64,000 nucleotides of DNA from JBELMB01 sp042088665 (GTDB lineage Bacteria; Pseudomonadota; Alphaproteobacteria; Rhodobacterales; Rhodobacteraceae): the NCBI GenBank assembly GCA_042088665.1, contig JBELMB010000005.1, forward strand, positions 1 through 64,000, given 5' to 3'. The notes under the pieces are model-generated. The model saw nothing but the letters and a program-made list of their open reading frames with translations. It was not told the DNA's origin and made no database searches. Position 1 is the first letter of the stretch, and each line of letters opens with the position of its first letter. The translations under genes and the position numbers were made by a program. Shown here piece by piece: positions 16,447 to 23,325 of this stretch.

Positions 16447-16956
16447 ATGTGGCTGTTTTTGGCGTTCCTGATGGTGCCCTTGATCGAAATCGCCCTGTTT
16501 ATCCAGGTCGGCGGCTTGATCGGCCTGTGGCCAACGCTTGCGATTGTCGTGCTCACCGCCGTCGTGGGCACTTATCTCGTCAAATCCCAGGGCGTTCAGG
16601 CGATGAACAACCTGCGCCGCAACTTCTCTGAACTGCGCGACCCCAGCGAGGCGCTGGCCCACGGGGCAATGATCCTCGTCTCTGGTGCGCTTTTGCTGAC
16701 ACCGGGGTTCTTCACCGATGCTGTGGGATTCGCCCTTTTGGCGCCGCCGGTGCGGTCTGCCGTGTTTCAATGGGCGCGCAAACGGGTGCATGTGTCGAAA
16801 TTTCAGATGGGCCCGCAACCGTCCCACGACCCGCGGCGACCTGAACAACCGCCACAACGGCCAACCGCGGTGCCAGAGACCATCGAGGGCGAATTTACTG
16901 AAGTGCCCACCAACAAGAACGCCAATCATCCCGGTTCTGGATGGACGAGGCATTGA
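16447..16956 (+). CDS. fxsA: FxsA family membrane protein
   Basis: A 169-residue protein with three or four N-terminal hydrophobic helices (MWLFLAFLMVPLIEIALFIQ, LWPTLAIVVLTAVVGTYLVK, MILVSGALLLTPGFFTDAVG) and a hydrophilic Pro-rich C-terminus. This matches FxsA, named for suppression of F-plasmid exclusion of phage T7 in E. coli. GGAGG lies 9 bases before the chosen ATG at 16447; an upstream in-frame extension lacks support. The gene diverges from the Tim44-like gene and precedes secB. Confidence 0.9.
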   Translation: MWLFLAFLMVPLIEIALFIQVGGLIGLWPTLAIVVLTAVVGTYLVKSQGVQAMNNLRRNFSELRDPSEALAHGAMILVSGALLLTPGFFTDAVGFALLAPPVRSAVFQWARKRVHVSKFQMGPQPSHDPRRPEQPPQRPTAVPETIEGEFTEVPTNKNANHPGSGWTRH

Positions 16957-17012
16957 GCGCAGGCACCGTGGCTGATATGCGGTGATCCGACCATTCAATC
17001 GGAGATGCATCC

Positions 17013-17513
17013 ATGGCCGAATCCAACGGCGCCGCCCAGACCCCCACACAGCCCAAGATGAACATACTGGCGCAGTTCATCCGCGACCTGTCTTTTGAGA
17101 ATATTCTGTCCCAAAAGGGCGTCTCTGGCGAAGTACAGCCCGACGTTCAGGTGCAGGTGAACCTTGATGCCAAGAAGCGCAACGTCGACAACCAGTTCGA
17201 AGTTGTGATGAAGCTGAAGATCGAGTCAAAGTCCAAGGGCTCTGACGCAGTTCTTTTCATCATGGAGCTGGACTACGCTGGTGTCTTCCACGTGGAAAAC
17301 GTGCCCGAAGAGCAGATGCACCCCTTCCTGCTGATCGAATGCCCGCGGATGCTGTTCCCGTTTGTGCGTCGTATCGTGTCGGACGTGTCCCGCGATGGTG
17401 GCTTCCCGCCGCTCAACCTTGAGACCATCGATTTCCTCGCGCTTTACCGGTCGGAACTGCAGCGCCGCGCGGCATCCCAGCAAGCCGAAGCAACAGCTGT
17501 TCCAGACGCCTGA
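17013..17513 (+). CDS. secB: Protein-export chaperone SecB
   Basis: SecB is the cytosolic tetrameric chaperone that delivers unfolded preproteins to SecA. The 166-residue sequence has the family pattern: FIRDLSFENI near the start, QVQVNLDAKKRNVDNQFEVV, the ELDYAGVFHVENVPEEQMHP section, then IECPRMLFPFVRRIVSDVSR and GGFPPLNLETIDFLALY. GGAG stands nine bases upstream of the ATG. The gene converges on dnaQ with a 4-bp gap. Position beside dnaQ-coaE-aroE-maf is a conserved alphaproteobacterial arrangement. Confidence 0.96.
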   Translation: MAESNGAAQTPTQPKMNILAQFIRDLSFENILSQKGVSGEVQPDVQVQVNLDAKKRNVDNQFEVVMKLKIESKSKGSDAVLFIMELDYAGVFHVENVPEEQMHPFLLIECPRMLFPFVRRIVSDVSRDGGFPPLNLETIDFLALYRSELQRRAASQQAEATAVPDA

Positions 17514-17517
17514 GACC

Positions 17518-18207
17518 TCAGGTCTTGAGCCAGATCGCGCTGTCTCCCAGCGTATCGACAAAGGCGGCGTGAGCCGCCTTTTCCTTTTCCGAGATACGCG
17601 ATGCCAAAGGCTTTGATCGCGGCATGGGACGCCAGTTTTGTCCGCCGCTACTCGCAGATGTTGTGTTCTGTTGCGTGCTCAAACCAAAATCTGGTTGTTT
17701 TCCACCGATCAGCTCCAAATACACTTCGGCAAGAATTTCGCTGTCCAACAATGCCCCGTGCAATGTCCGGGCTGTATTGTCGATGCTGAACCGACGACAC
17801 AGCGCGTCCAGAGATGCAGGCGACCCCGGAAATTTTCTGCGCGCAATGTCCAATGTGTCGATGGCGCAATCCCTCGGCAGAACAGAACGACCCGTCCAGC
17901 GAAGCTCTGCATTGAGAAACTTCACGTCAAACGACGCGTTGTGAATCACCAGTTTTGAATCACCAATGAATGTCAGGAAATCATCGACGATCTTGGCAAA
18001 AACCGGCTTGTCCCTGAGAAAGTCATCCCCAAGACCATGCACCTCAAAGGCTTCTTGCGGCATGCTGCGTTCTGGGTTGATGTACTGGTGATATGTTTCA
18101 CCCGTCGGCACATGATTGAACAACTCGACAGCGCCGATCTCGACGATGCGGTCCCCTTGTTCGGGGTCAAAGCCAGTTGTCTCAGTGTCGAGAACGATCT
18201 CACGCAT
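17518..18207 (-). CDS. dnaQ: DNA polymerase III subunit epsilon (proofreading 3'-5' exonuclease)
   Basis: The 229-residue protein carries the DEDDh exonuclease motifs: ExoI in REIVLDTETTGFDPEQGDRI, ExoII in VIHNASFDVKFLNAEL and ExoIII in LHGALLDSEILAEVYLEL. It edits replication errors as part of the Pol III core. The start at 18207 is fixed by AGGAGG six bases upstream and by the DTETTG motif lying right at the N-terminus. That ribosome-binding site lies inside the 3' end of coaE and the genes overlap by 8 bases, so translation is likely coupled. Confidence 0.94.
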   Translation of the reverse strand: MREIVLDTETTGFDPEQGDRIVEIGAVELFNHVPTGETYHQYINPERSMPQEAFEVHGLGDDFLRDKPVFAKIVDDFLTFIGDSKLVIHNASFDVKFLNAELRWTGRSVLPRDCAIDTLDIARRKFPGSPASLDALCRRFSIDNTARTLHGALLDSEILAEVYLELIGGKQPDFGLSTQQNTTSASSGGQNWRPMPRSKPLASRISEKEKAAHAAFVDTLGDSAIWLKT

Positions 18208-18793
18208 CTTTGAACCTCCTTGCGACATCTATCAGAACCGCATCGACCTGCGCAGCCGCATGTTCAAGTGTATCAGTCTCGATCACATAGTCAGCCTGCG
18301 CGCATTTTTCGACGTTTGGCATCTGTCGGGCAAGGATCATGTCAAACTGCTCCTCTGTCATCGTACCTCGCGCGAGGACGCGCGCTTTTTGCTCTTCTGG
18401 CGGGATGGTGACACAGACCACGGCGTCGAACTCTGCGGCACTGTTGGTTTCAAACAACAACGGGATGTCAAAAACCCCAATGTCCTCTGCCTGTGTTTCC
18501 GCAAATCGCTTGCGATCCTCACGCACCAGCGGATGCACGATCGCCTCGAGCACGGACAGAGTTGCCGGGTCTTCTGCAAGGCGACGCTTGAGTGCTTCAC
18601 GTGAAACAGCGCCTTCCACGATCACTTCGGGAAAGGCTTCGGCGATAGGCAGTACAGCCGCGCCGCCCACCGCATAAAGCCTGTGTACCGCCGCATCTGC
18701 ATCCCAAACCGCACAGCCCTTGTCCGAGAAAAGCCGTGCTGTGGTCGATTTTCCCATGCCAATCGATCCTGTGAGACCAAGTTTGATCTTCAC
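18200..18793 (-). CDS. coaE: Dephospho-CoA kinase
   Basis: CoaE phosphorylates the 3'-hydroxyl of dephospho-CoA in the last step of coenzyme A synthesis. The P-loop is KLGLTGSIGMGKSTTARLF at the N-terminus. VWDADAAVHRLY, the lid region with HPLVREDRKRF and the FDIPLLFET segment are all typical. At 197 residues it has the normal length. Its ATG overlaps the aroE stop (ATGA), and its 3' end overlaps dnaQ. A one-mismatch parS sequence at 18593-18608 is embedded in codons for VSREA. Confidence 0.94.
   Translation of the reverse strand: MKIKLGLTGSIGMGKSTTARLFSDKGCAVWDADAAVHRLYAVGGAAVLPIAEAFPEVIVEGAVSREALKRRLAEDPATLSVLEAIVHPLVREDRKRFAETQAEDIGVFDIPLLFETNSAAEFDAVVCVTIPPEEQKARVLARGTMTEEQFDMILARQMPNVEKCAQADYVIETDTLEHAAAQVDAVLIDVARRFKDA
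18593..18608. promoter_or_regulatory. parS-like site (one mismatch) inside coaE
   Basis: TGCTTCACGTGAAACA differs from the consensus TGTTTCACGTGAAACA only at position 3. The site lies 4.7 kb from the nearest perfect copy, and the candidate origin lies between them. Single-base variants of this kind are commonly bound by ParB in other species. Confidence 0.75.
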
Positions 18794-19623
18794 CGCAGAA
18801 TGGCCGCGCGGGTGCTTTCATCAATCTCGGGACGGGTCCCGAACCACCGTTCAAACCCCGGCACGGCCTGATGAAGCAACATGCCAAGACCATCGACAAC
18901 CGTCGCACCCTGACTCTCGGCTTCGCGCAGCAGGCGCGTCTGGAGCGGTGTGTAGACAAGATCGGTCACAAGCATGTCTGACGTGATACCATCCAATGGT
19001 ACCCGCAATTCCTGCTTGCCTGTCATGCCAAGCGACGTGGTATTCACCACCGTCTTGCAGTCATCAATGAGATTGCCTGCTTGCACCCAATCATGCACCT
19101 GCACGCGATTTCCAAAATCATTGCGAAGCTGTTCCGCACGCATCCGGGTCCGGTTGGTCAGACGGATTTCTGGCACACCCACATCGATCAAGGACGCAAC
19201 AACGGCCCGCGCCGCACCCCCGGCACCCAGCACCGTGGCAGGCCCGGATTTCGGATCCCAGTCAGGGGCCGATTGGCGCAGGTTTTCCACAAATCCATAG
19301 CCGTCGGTGTTGTCCGCGTGGATACGACCATCTTTCCTGAAAATCAGAGTATTGGCCGCACCGATCAAAGTGGCCCGGTCAGAGACCAGATCCGCGACTT
19401 CCATCACCTTTTCCTTGAATGGAATGGTGACATTCAGCCCGACAAACCCCATCTCAGGCAAGAAGCGGATCGTTTCTTCGAGCTTGTCAGCGCTGACTTC
19501 GATCGGGATGTAGTGCCCCGGGATGCCATGTTTTCGCAACCAATGGCTGAACAAACGCGGGGACCGGGAATGACCGACCGGGGCGCCTATCACGGCGGCG
19601 AGTGGGATTCGAGATGCGCTCAT
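18790..19623 (-). CDS. aroE: Shikimate dehydrogenase
   Basis: AroE reduces 3-dehydroshikimate to shikimate with NADPH in aromatic amino acid synthesis. The N-terminal substrate domain shows IPLAAVIGAPVGHSRSPRLF (shikimate-binding SxS), VGLNVTIPFKEKVM with the catalytic Lys, and DNTDGYGF with the catalytic Asp. The NADP domain has TVLGAGGAARAVV and NRTRMRAEQL. The 277-residue length is usual. It overlaps maf upstream and coaE downstream by 4 bases each. Confidence 0.95.
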   Translation of the reverse strand: MSASRIPLAAVIGAPVGHSRSPRLFSHWLRKHGIPGHYIPIEVSADKLEETIRFLPEMGFVGLNVTIPFKEKVMEVADLVSDRATLIGAANTLIFRKDGRIHADNTDGYGFVENLRQSAPDWDPKSGPATVLGAGGAARAVVASLIDVGVPEIRLTNRTRMRAEQLRNDFGNRVQVHDWVQAGNLIDDCKTVVNTTSLGMTGKQELRVPLDGITSDMLVTDLVYTPLQTRLLREAESQGATVVDGLGMLLHQAVPGFERWFGTRPEIDESTRAAILR

Positions 19624-20216
19624 GCGTCGATCATTCCATTGGTCGAAAGGTGATTCAACAAGGGTAGCAGGGGCAGCCCAAGAATGGTGAAGTGATCACC
19701 ATCAACCTGGGAAAAAAGGCGGATCCCTTCCTTTTCAAGCTTGTACCCGCCCACTGACTGTCCCACGTCTGGCCAGTTGCGATCAAGGTAGCGCGACAAA
19801 AAAGCGTCAGAAAACCCACGCATGGTCAAACGAGCGATTCCGATGTGGCGCCAGACAGGTTTTGCCTGCTCATACATCACGGCAGCAGAGAACAGCCGGT
19901 GAGTTTGACCACGCAGCAGACGCAGTTGGCTCTCTGCCGCGTCGCGCGTCTGCGGTTTCGACAAGATCTTCCCGTCAAAGGCAAGGACCTGGTCACATCC
20001 CAAAACGCGGTGCTCTGGCCAACGGTTCGAAACTTTGTGGGCCTTTGCCTCTGCAAGCGCATCGGCGACATCCCGCGGTGGGACGGTTTCTGCCAGGAGA
20101 GACGCCTTTATCGTGTCCTCATCCACACGCGCAGGTTCGATCTTTACCGAAAGACCCGCTTCGCGCAGAATCCTAGCGCGGATGTCAGAGCTGGAAGCGA
20201 GGATCAGGTCGGACAT
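19620..20216 (-). CDS. maf: Maf-family nucleoside triphosphate pyrophosphatase
   Basis: Maf proteins hydrolyse non-canonical or modified nucleoside triphosphates to monophosphates. The protein starts MSDLILASSSDIRARILREA, the family N-terminus. A conserved Asp-rich core follows (HRVLGCDQVLAFDGKILSKP), then RLLRGQTHRLFSAAV. The end, GGYKLEKEGIRLF with GDHFTILGLPLLPLLNHL, is typical. Two consecutive ATGs (20219 and 20216) are possible starts; the long upstream open frame is not needed. It is the first gene of the maf-aroE-coaE-dnaQ unit and directly borders the candidate origin. Length (198) fits the YceF/YhdE size. Confidence 0.92.
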   Translation of the reverse strand: MSDLILASSSDIRARILREAGLSVKIEPARVDEDTIKASLLAETVPPRDVADALAEAKAHKVSNRWPEHRVLGCDQVLAFDGKILSKPQTRDAAESQLRLLRGQTHRLFSAAVMYEQAKPVWRHIGIARLTMRGFSDAFLSRYLDRNWPDVGQSVGGYKLEKEGIRLFSQVDGDHFTILGLPLLPLLNHLSTNGMIDA

Positions 20217-20634
20217 CATGGGGATAAATCTGAGGATATGGGGGTGGGCTGCCTTGCGGACAGTTTTGCGGAAAAACCCCCGGACATGCAAGCGTGGGGG
20301 TAAGATTGCGGTTGTGCGAATGATCAGAGATGTTTTGCGGTTGTGGAACAGGAAAACCTGGAACTGCCAAAAAACCCGGTGAGATCCATGTTCTGTCACA
20401 GTTATCCTTGGGTTTCGGAGAGATGTGTTTCTCCTACAAACCTTTGATTAGTATTACTAAATTTTACATTATTATGCGAAAATTTTTGTGTTTTCCTCAC
20501 AGTTATCCAAAGAACAAAAAGGTGTTGGCAAGCCTGTGAAAAATCCAAGTATCCACAGAAGTTACCATGCCTAATCACCTCTTAATCCTTTATTTTTCTT
20601 TCTTTATATAAGGTAAAGAGAGAGCGGAGAGGCA
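20217..20634. other. Candidate chromosomal replication origin (oriC)
   Basis: A gene-free region between divergent maf and rho. It holds three DnaA-box-like 9-mers one base from TTATCCACA: TTATCCCCA on the minus strand at 20219-20227, TTATCCAAA at 20503-20511 and GTATCCACA at 20549-20557. Weaker copies lie at 20342-20350 and 20402-20410. An AT-rich tract at about 20437-20500 could serve as the unwinding element. The left flank (maf-aroE-coaE-dnaQ-secB) matches the Caulobacter Cori neighbourhood, and rho-mnmE-mnmG-rsmG-parAB with parS sites lie to the right. A CTAA-N7-TTAA sequence at 20571-20585 resembles a CtrA box. The call is inferred from motifs and synteny. Confidence 0.6.
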
Positions 20635-20670
20635 TTGACTCGATGGGGTGGTCTCGACTATCTCAACGTC

Positions 20671-20686
20671 ACTTCGGTCCCGAAGT
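20671..20686 (+). promoter_or_regulatory. Hairpin in the rho mRNA leader
   Basis: ACTTCG-GTCC-CGAAGT is a perfect stem with a tetraloop (7 bp if the GG/CC closes it), 57 bp before the rho start. An overlapping short frame starting at ATG 20643 runs past the rho ATG and stops about 29 bases beyond it. Such a layout could support autoregulation of rho, which is known in E. coli through a leader. Here it is inferred from position only. Confidence 0.4.
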
Positions 20687-20742
20687 GTGTTCTCCCCTAT
20701 CCCAAAGGACGACCGGCCCATCTAGGGCTGCTGGATGTATTC

Positions 20743-22014
20743 ATGAGCGAAGAAAAACTGAACCTTGCTGATCTGAAGGCGAAGAGCCCCAAGTCCCTTC
20801 TGGCGATGGCTGAAGAACTGGAGATTGAGAACGCCTCAACCATGCGCAAGGGGGAGATGATGTTTCAGATCCTCCGCGAACGCGCCGATGAAGGTTGGAT
20901 CATCTTTGGCGATGGTGTGCTGGAAGTGTTGCAGGATGGGTTTGGGTTCCTGCGATCTCCTGAAGCAAACTACCTTCCAGGACCTGATGATATCTATGTG
21001 TCCCCGGATATGATCCGAAAGTATTCTTTGCGCACGGGCGACAGCATCGAAGGCGAGATGAGAGCACCCGACGGTGAGGAACGGTACTTTGCCTTGGTGG
21101 CCGTATCGAAGATCAATTTTGAAGACCCTGAAAAGGCGCGTCATAAGATTGCCTTCGATAACCTGACGCCGCTTTACCCTGATGACCGTCTGAAGATGGA
21201 AATCGAAGATCCGACGATTAGAGACCGTTCTGCGCGGATCATCGATCTCGTGGCGCCCATCGGGAAGGGCCAACGGAGCCTGATCGTGGCGCCCCCGCGG
21301 ACGGGTAAGACAGTTCTGTTGCAGAATATCGCGAATTCGATCGAGAAGAACCATCCTGAATGCTACCTGATCGTTCTGCTGATTGACGAGCGGCCAGAAG
21401 AAGTGACGGACATGCAGCGATCCGTCAAAGGCGAAGTTGTTTCCTCGACGTTTGATGAGCCGGCGGGTCGGCACGTTGCTGTCAGCGAGATGGTGATCGA
21501 GAAGGCAAAGCGTCTGGTCGAGCACAAACGTGATGTTGTGATCCTGCTGGATTCGATCACGCGTTTGGGTCGCGCCTTTAACACTGTTGTTCCGTCGTCG
21601 GGTAAAGTGTTGACGGGTGGTGTGGATGCAAATGCGCTGCAAAGGCCGAAACGCTTCTTTGGTGCAGCCCGGAACATCGAGGAAGGTGGATCGTTGACGA
21701 TCATTGCGACGGCCTTGATCGATACAGGGTCCCGCATGGATGAAGTTATCTTTGAAGAGTTCAAGGGTACTGGTAACTCGGAGATTGTTCTGGATCGCAA
21801 GGTTGCGGACAAGCGGGTCTTCCCCGCGCTGGATATCTTGAAGTCGGGCACGCGGAAGGAAGAGCTGCTGGTTGACAAGATTGACCTGCAGAAAACCTTT
21901 GTGCTGCGCCGTATCCTGAACCCCATGGGCACCACTGATGCTGTCGAGTTCCTGATTTCCAAGCTGAAACAGACAAAGACGAACTCCGAGTTCTTTGATT
22001 CAATGAACAGTTGA
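20743..22014 (+). CDS. rho: Transcription termination factor Rho
   Basis: Rho is the hexameric RNA helicase that ends transcription. The protein starts MSEEKLNLADLKAKSPKSLL. The N-terminal domain and the RNA-binding cold-shock-like domain follow (GVLEVLQDGFGFLRSPEANY, DDIYVSPDMIRKYSLRTGD). The ATPase domain has Walker A RSLIVAPPRTGKTVLLQNIA, the Q-loop (ITRLGRAFNT) and R-loop region (VDANALQRPKRFFGAARNIE). It ends with FDSMNS. I chose the ATG at 20743, giving 423 residues, the normal size; longer upstream readings use TTG and lack homology. It is followed 7 bp later by mnmE. Confidence 0.97.
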   Translation: MSEEKLNLADLKAKSPKSLLAMAEELEIENASTMRKGEMMFQILRERADEGWIIFGDGVLEVLQDGFGFLRSPEANYLPGPDDIYVSPDMIRKYSLRTGDSIEGEMRAPDGEERYFALVAVSKINFEDPEKARHKIAFDNLTPLYPDDRLKMEIEDPTIRDRSARIIDLVAPIGKGQRSLIVAPPRTGKTVLLQNIANSIEKNHPECYLIVLLIDERPEEVTDMQRSVKGEVVSSTFDEPAGRHVAVSEMVIEKAKRLVEHKRDVVILLDSITRLGRAFNTVVPSSGKVLTGGVDANALQRPKRFFGAARNIEEGGSLTIIATALIDTGSRMDEVIFEEFKGTGNSEIVLDRKVADKRVFPALDILKSGTRKEELLVDKIDLQKTFVLRRILNPMGTTDAVEFLISKLKQTKTNSEFFDSMNS

Positions 22015-22021
22015 GGTCTTT

Positions 22022-23305
22022 GTGGAGACGATCTTTGCCCTTGCTACGGCGCCGGGTAAGGCTGGCGTTGCTGTAATTCGCGTTTCTGGCCCTCGGTCAT
22101 GGGATGTGTTGAGCGATATCGCTGGGGATGTACCACGTGAACGGGTGATGGCATTGCGCGTTTTGCGTGATGAACATGGAAGTTACCTGGATCAAGCGCT
22201 GGTGGTCGCATTTGATGCAGGTGGTAGTTTCACTGGAGAACGGGTTGTAGAACTGCAACTGCATGGTGGTCGAGCTGTGGTTCAATCCGTGCTTGCAGTT
22301 CTGGAACACCGTGAAGACTGCCGTTTTGCAGAGCCAGGAGAATTCACACGACGTGCTTTCCAGAACGGTAAAATGGACCTGACTCAGGTTGAGGCTTTGG
22401 CGGATGTCATCGATGCTGAAACAGAAGTTCAACGAAAACATGCTGTTGCGCTTTTGTCTGGGGCATTTTCGGAAAGGGTTGCCAAGTGGAGAACGGATAT
22501 TGTTCGTGCATTGGCGTTTCTTGAAGCATCCATAGATTTTGCAGATGAAGAGATCCCAGAGGATTTGTCAGAACAGATTGGTCAACTTTTGAGTGGTGTG
22601 GCGGAGGACGTTGCCCGCGAGTTAAGCGGACTGAAGACCGCTGAGCGCCTTCGTGATGGATTTGAAGTGGCGATTGTCGGTGCACCTAATGCTGGAAAAT
22701 CAACACTTCTAAACTATTTGGCTGGGCGTGAAGCAGCAATCACATCGGATATACCTGGAACAACCCGGGATGTGATCGAGGTGCGTATGGATGTTCATGG
22801 ATTGCCTGTGACTTTTTTGGATACAGCAGGTCTGAGGGAAACTCAGGATGCTGTTGAACGGATGGGCGTGGATCGGGCGCGGTCAAGAGCTGTTGGTGCA
22901 GACCTACGGGTTCACCTTGCTGGATCGCGTGCGGATCTCGTTTTGAAAGAGCAACCGGGTGATATTGTTGTTGCTCCAAAGTCTGATCTTTCTGAGGGGT
23001 CAGGCGGGATCTCGGGGGTGACAGGTGATGGTGTTTCTGTACTGCTACAATCCGTGTTTGACATCCTGTCGGAAAGAGTTGCATCTGCAGGCTTGGCTTC
23101 ACGGTCACGTCATAAATCTGTTTTGCAGTCGGCGCATGACTCACTAAACCGTGCTATTGTTGGACTGAGTGATGATGATCCTGATCTTGATCTTGTGAGC
23201 GAAGATATTCGATCTGGTTCAAGATCTCTTGAAGCCATTCTTGGTCGTGTCGATGTTGAGCATGTGTTGGATGAGATATTTTCGTCTTTTTGTCTTGGGA
23301 AATGA
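22022..23305 (+). CDS. mnmE: tRNA uridine-5-carboxymethylaminomethyl(34) synthesis GTPase MnmE
   Basis: MnmE and MnmG together modify the wobble uridine of certain tRNAs. The 427-residue protein has the folate-binding N-terminus (METIFALATAPGKAGVAVIR). A central helical region follows, and the G domain has G1 in VAIVGAPNAGKSTLLNYLAG, G2/G3 in DIPGTTRD and FLDTAGLRET. The usual C-terminal Cys motif CxGK is present as FCLGK. The start is GTG with GAGG five bases upstream. It lies between rho and mnmG with gaps of 7 and 12 bp. GC content is lower than in the flanking operons. Confidence 0.96.
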   Translation: METIFALATAPGKAGVAVIRVSGPRSWDVLSDIAGDVPRERVMALRVLRDEHGSYLDQALVVAFDAGGSFTGERVVELQLHGGRAVVQSVLAVLEHREDCRFAEPGEFTRRAFQNGKMDLTQVEALADVIDAETEVQRKHAVALLSGAFSERVAKWRTDIVRALAFLEASIDFADEEIPEDLSEQIGQLLSGVAEDVARELSGLKTAERLRDGFEVAIVGAPNAGKSTLLNYLAGREAAITSDIPGTTRDVIEVRMDVHGLPVTFLDTAGLRETQDAVERMGVDRARSRAVGADLRVHLAGSRADLVLKEQPGDIVVAPKSDLSEGSGGISGVTGDGVSVLLQSVFDILSERVASAGLASRSRHKSVLQSAHDSLNRAIVGLSDDDPDLDLVSEDIRSGSRSLEAILGRVDVEHVLDEIFSSFCLGK

Positions 23306-23309
23306 GGAG

Positions 23310-23325
23310 TGTTTCACGTGAAACA
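23310..23325. promoter_or_regulatory. parS centromere site (perfect consensus) at the mnmG start
   Basis: TGTTTCACGTGAAACA is an exact 16-bp match to the bacterial parS consensus and a perfect palindrome. It lies 2.6 kb to the right of the candidate origin and 2.5 kb before parA. It includes the mnmG start codon: the GTG at 23318 is at the centre of the palindrome. Confidence 0.96.
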
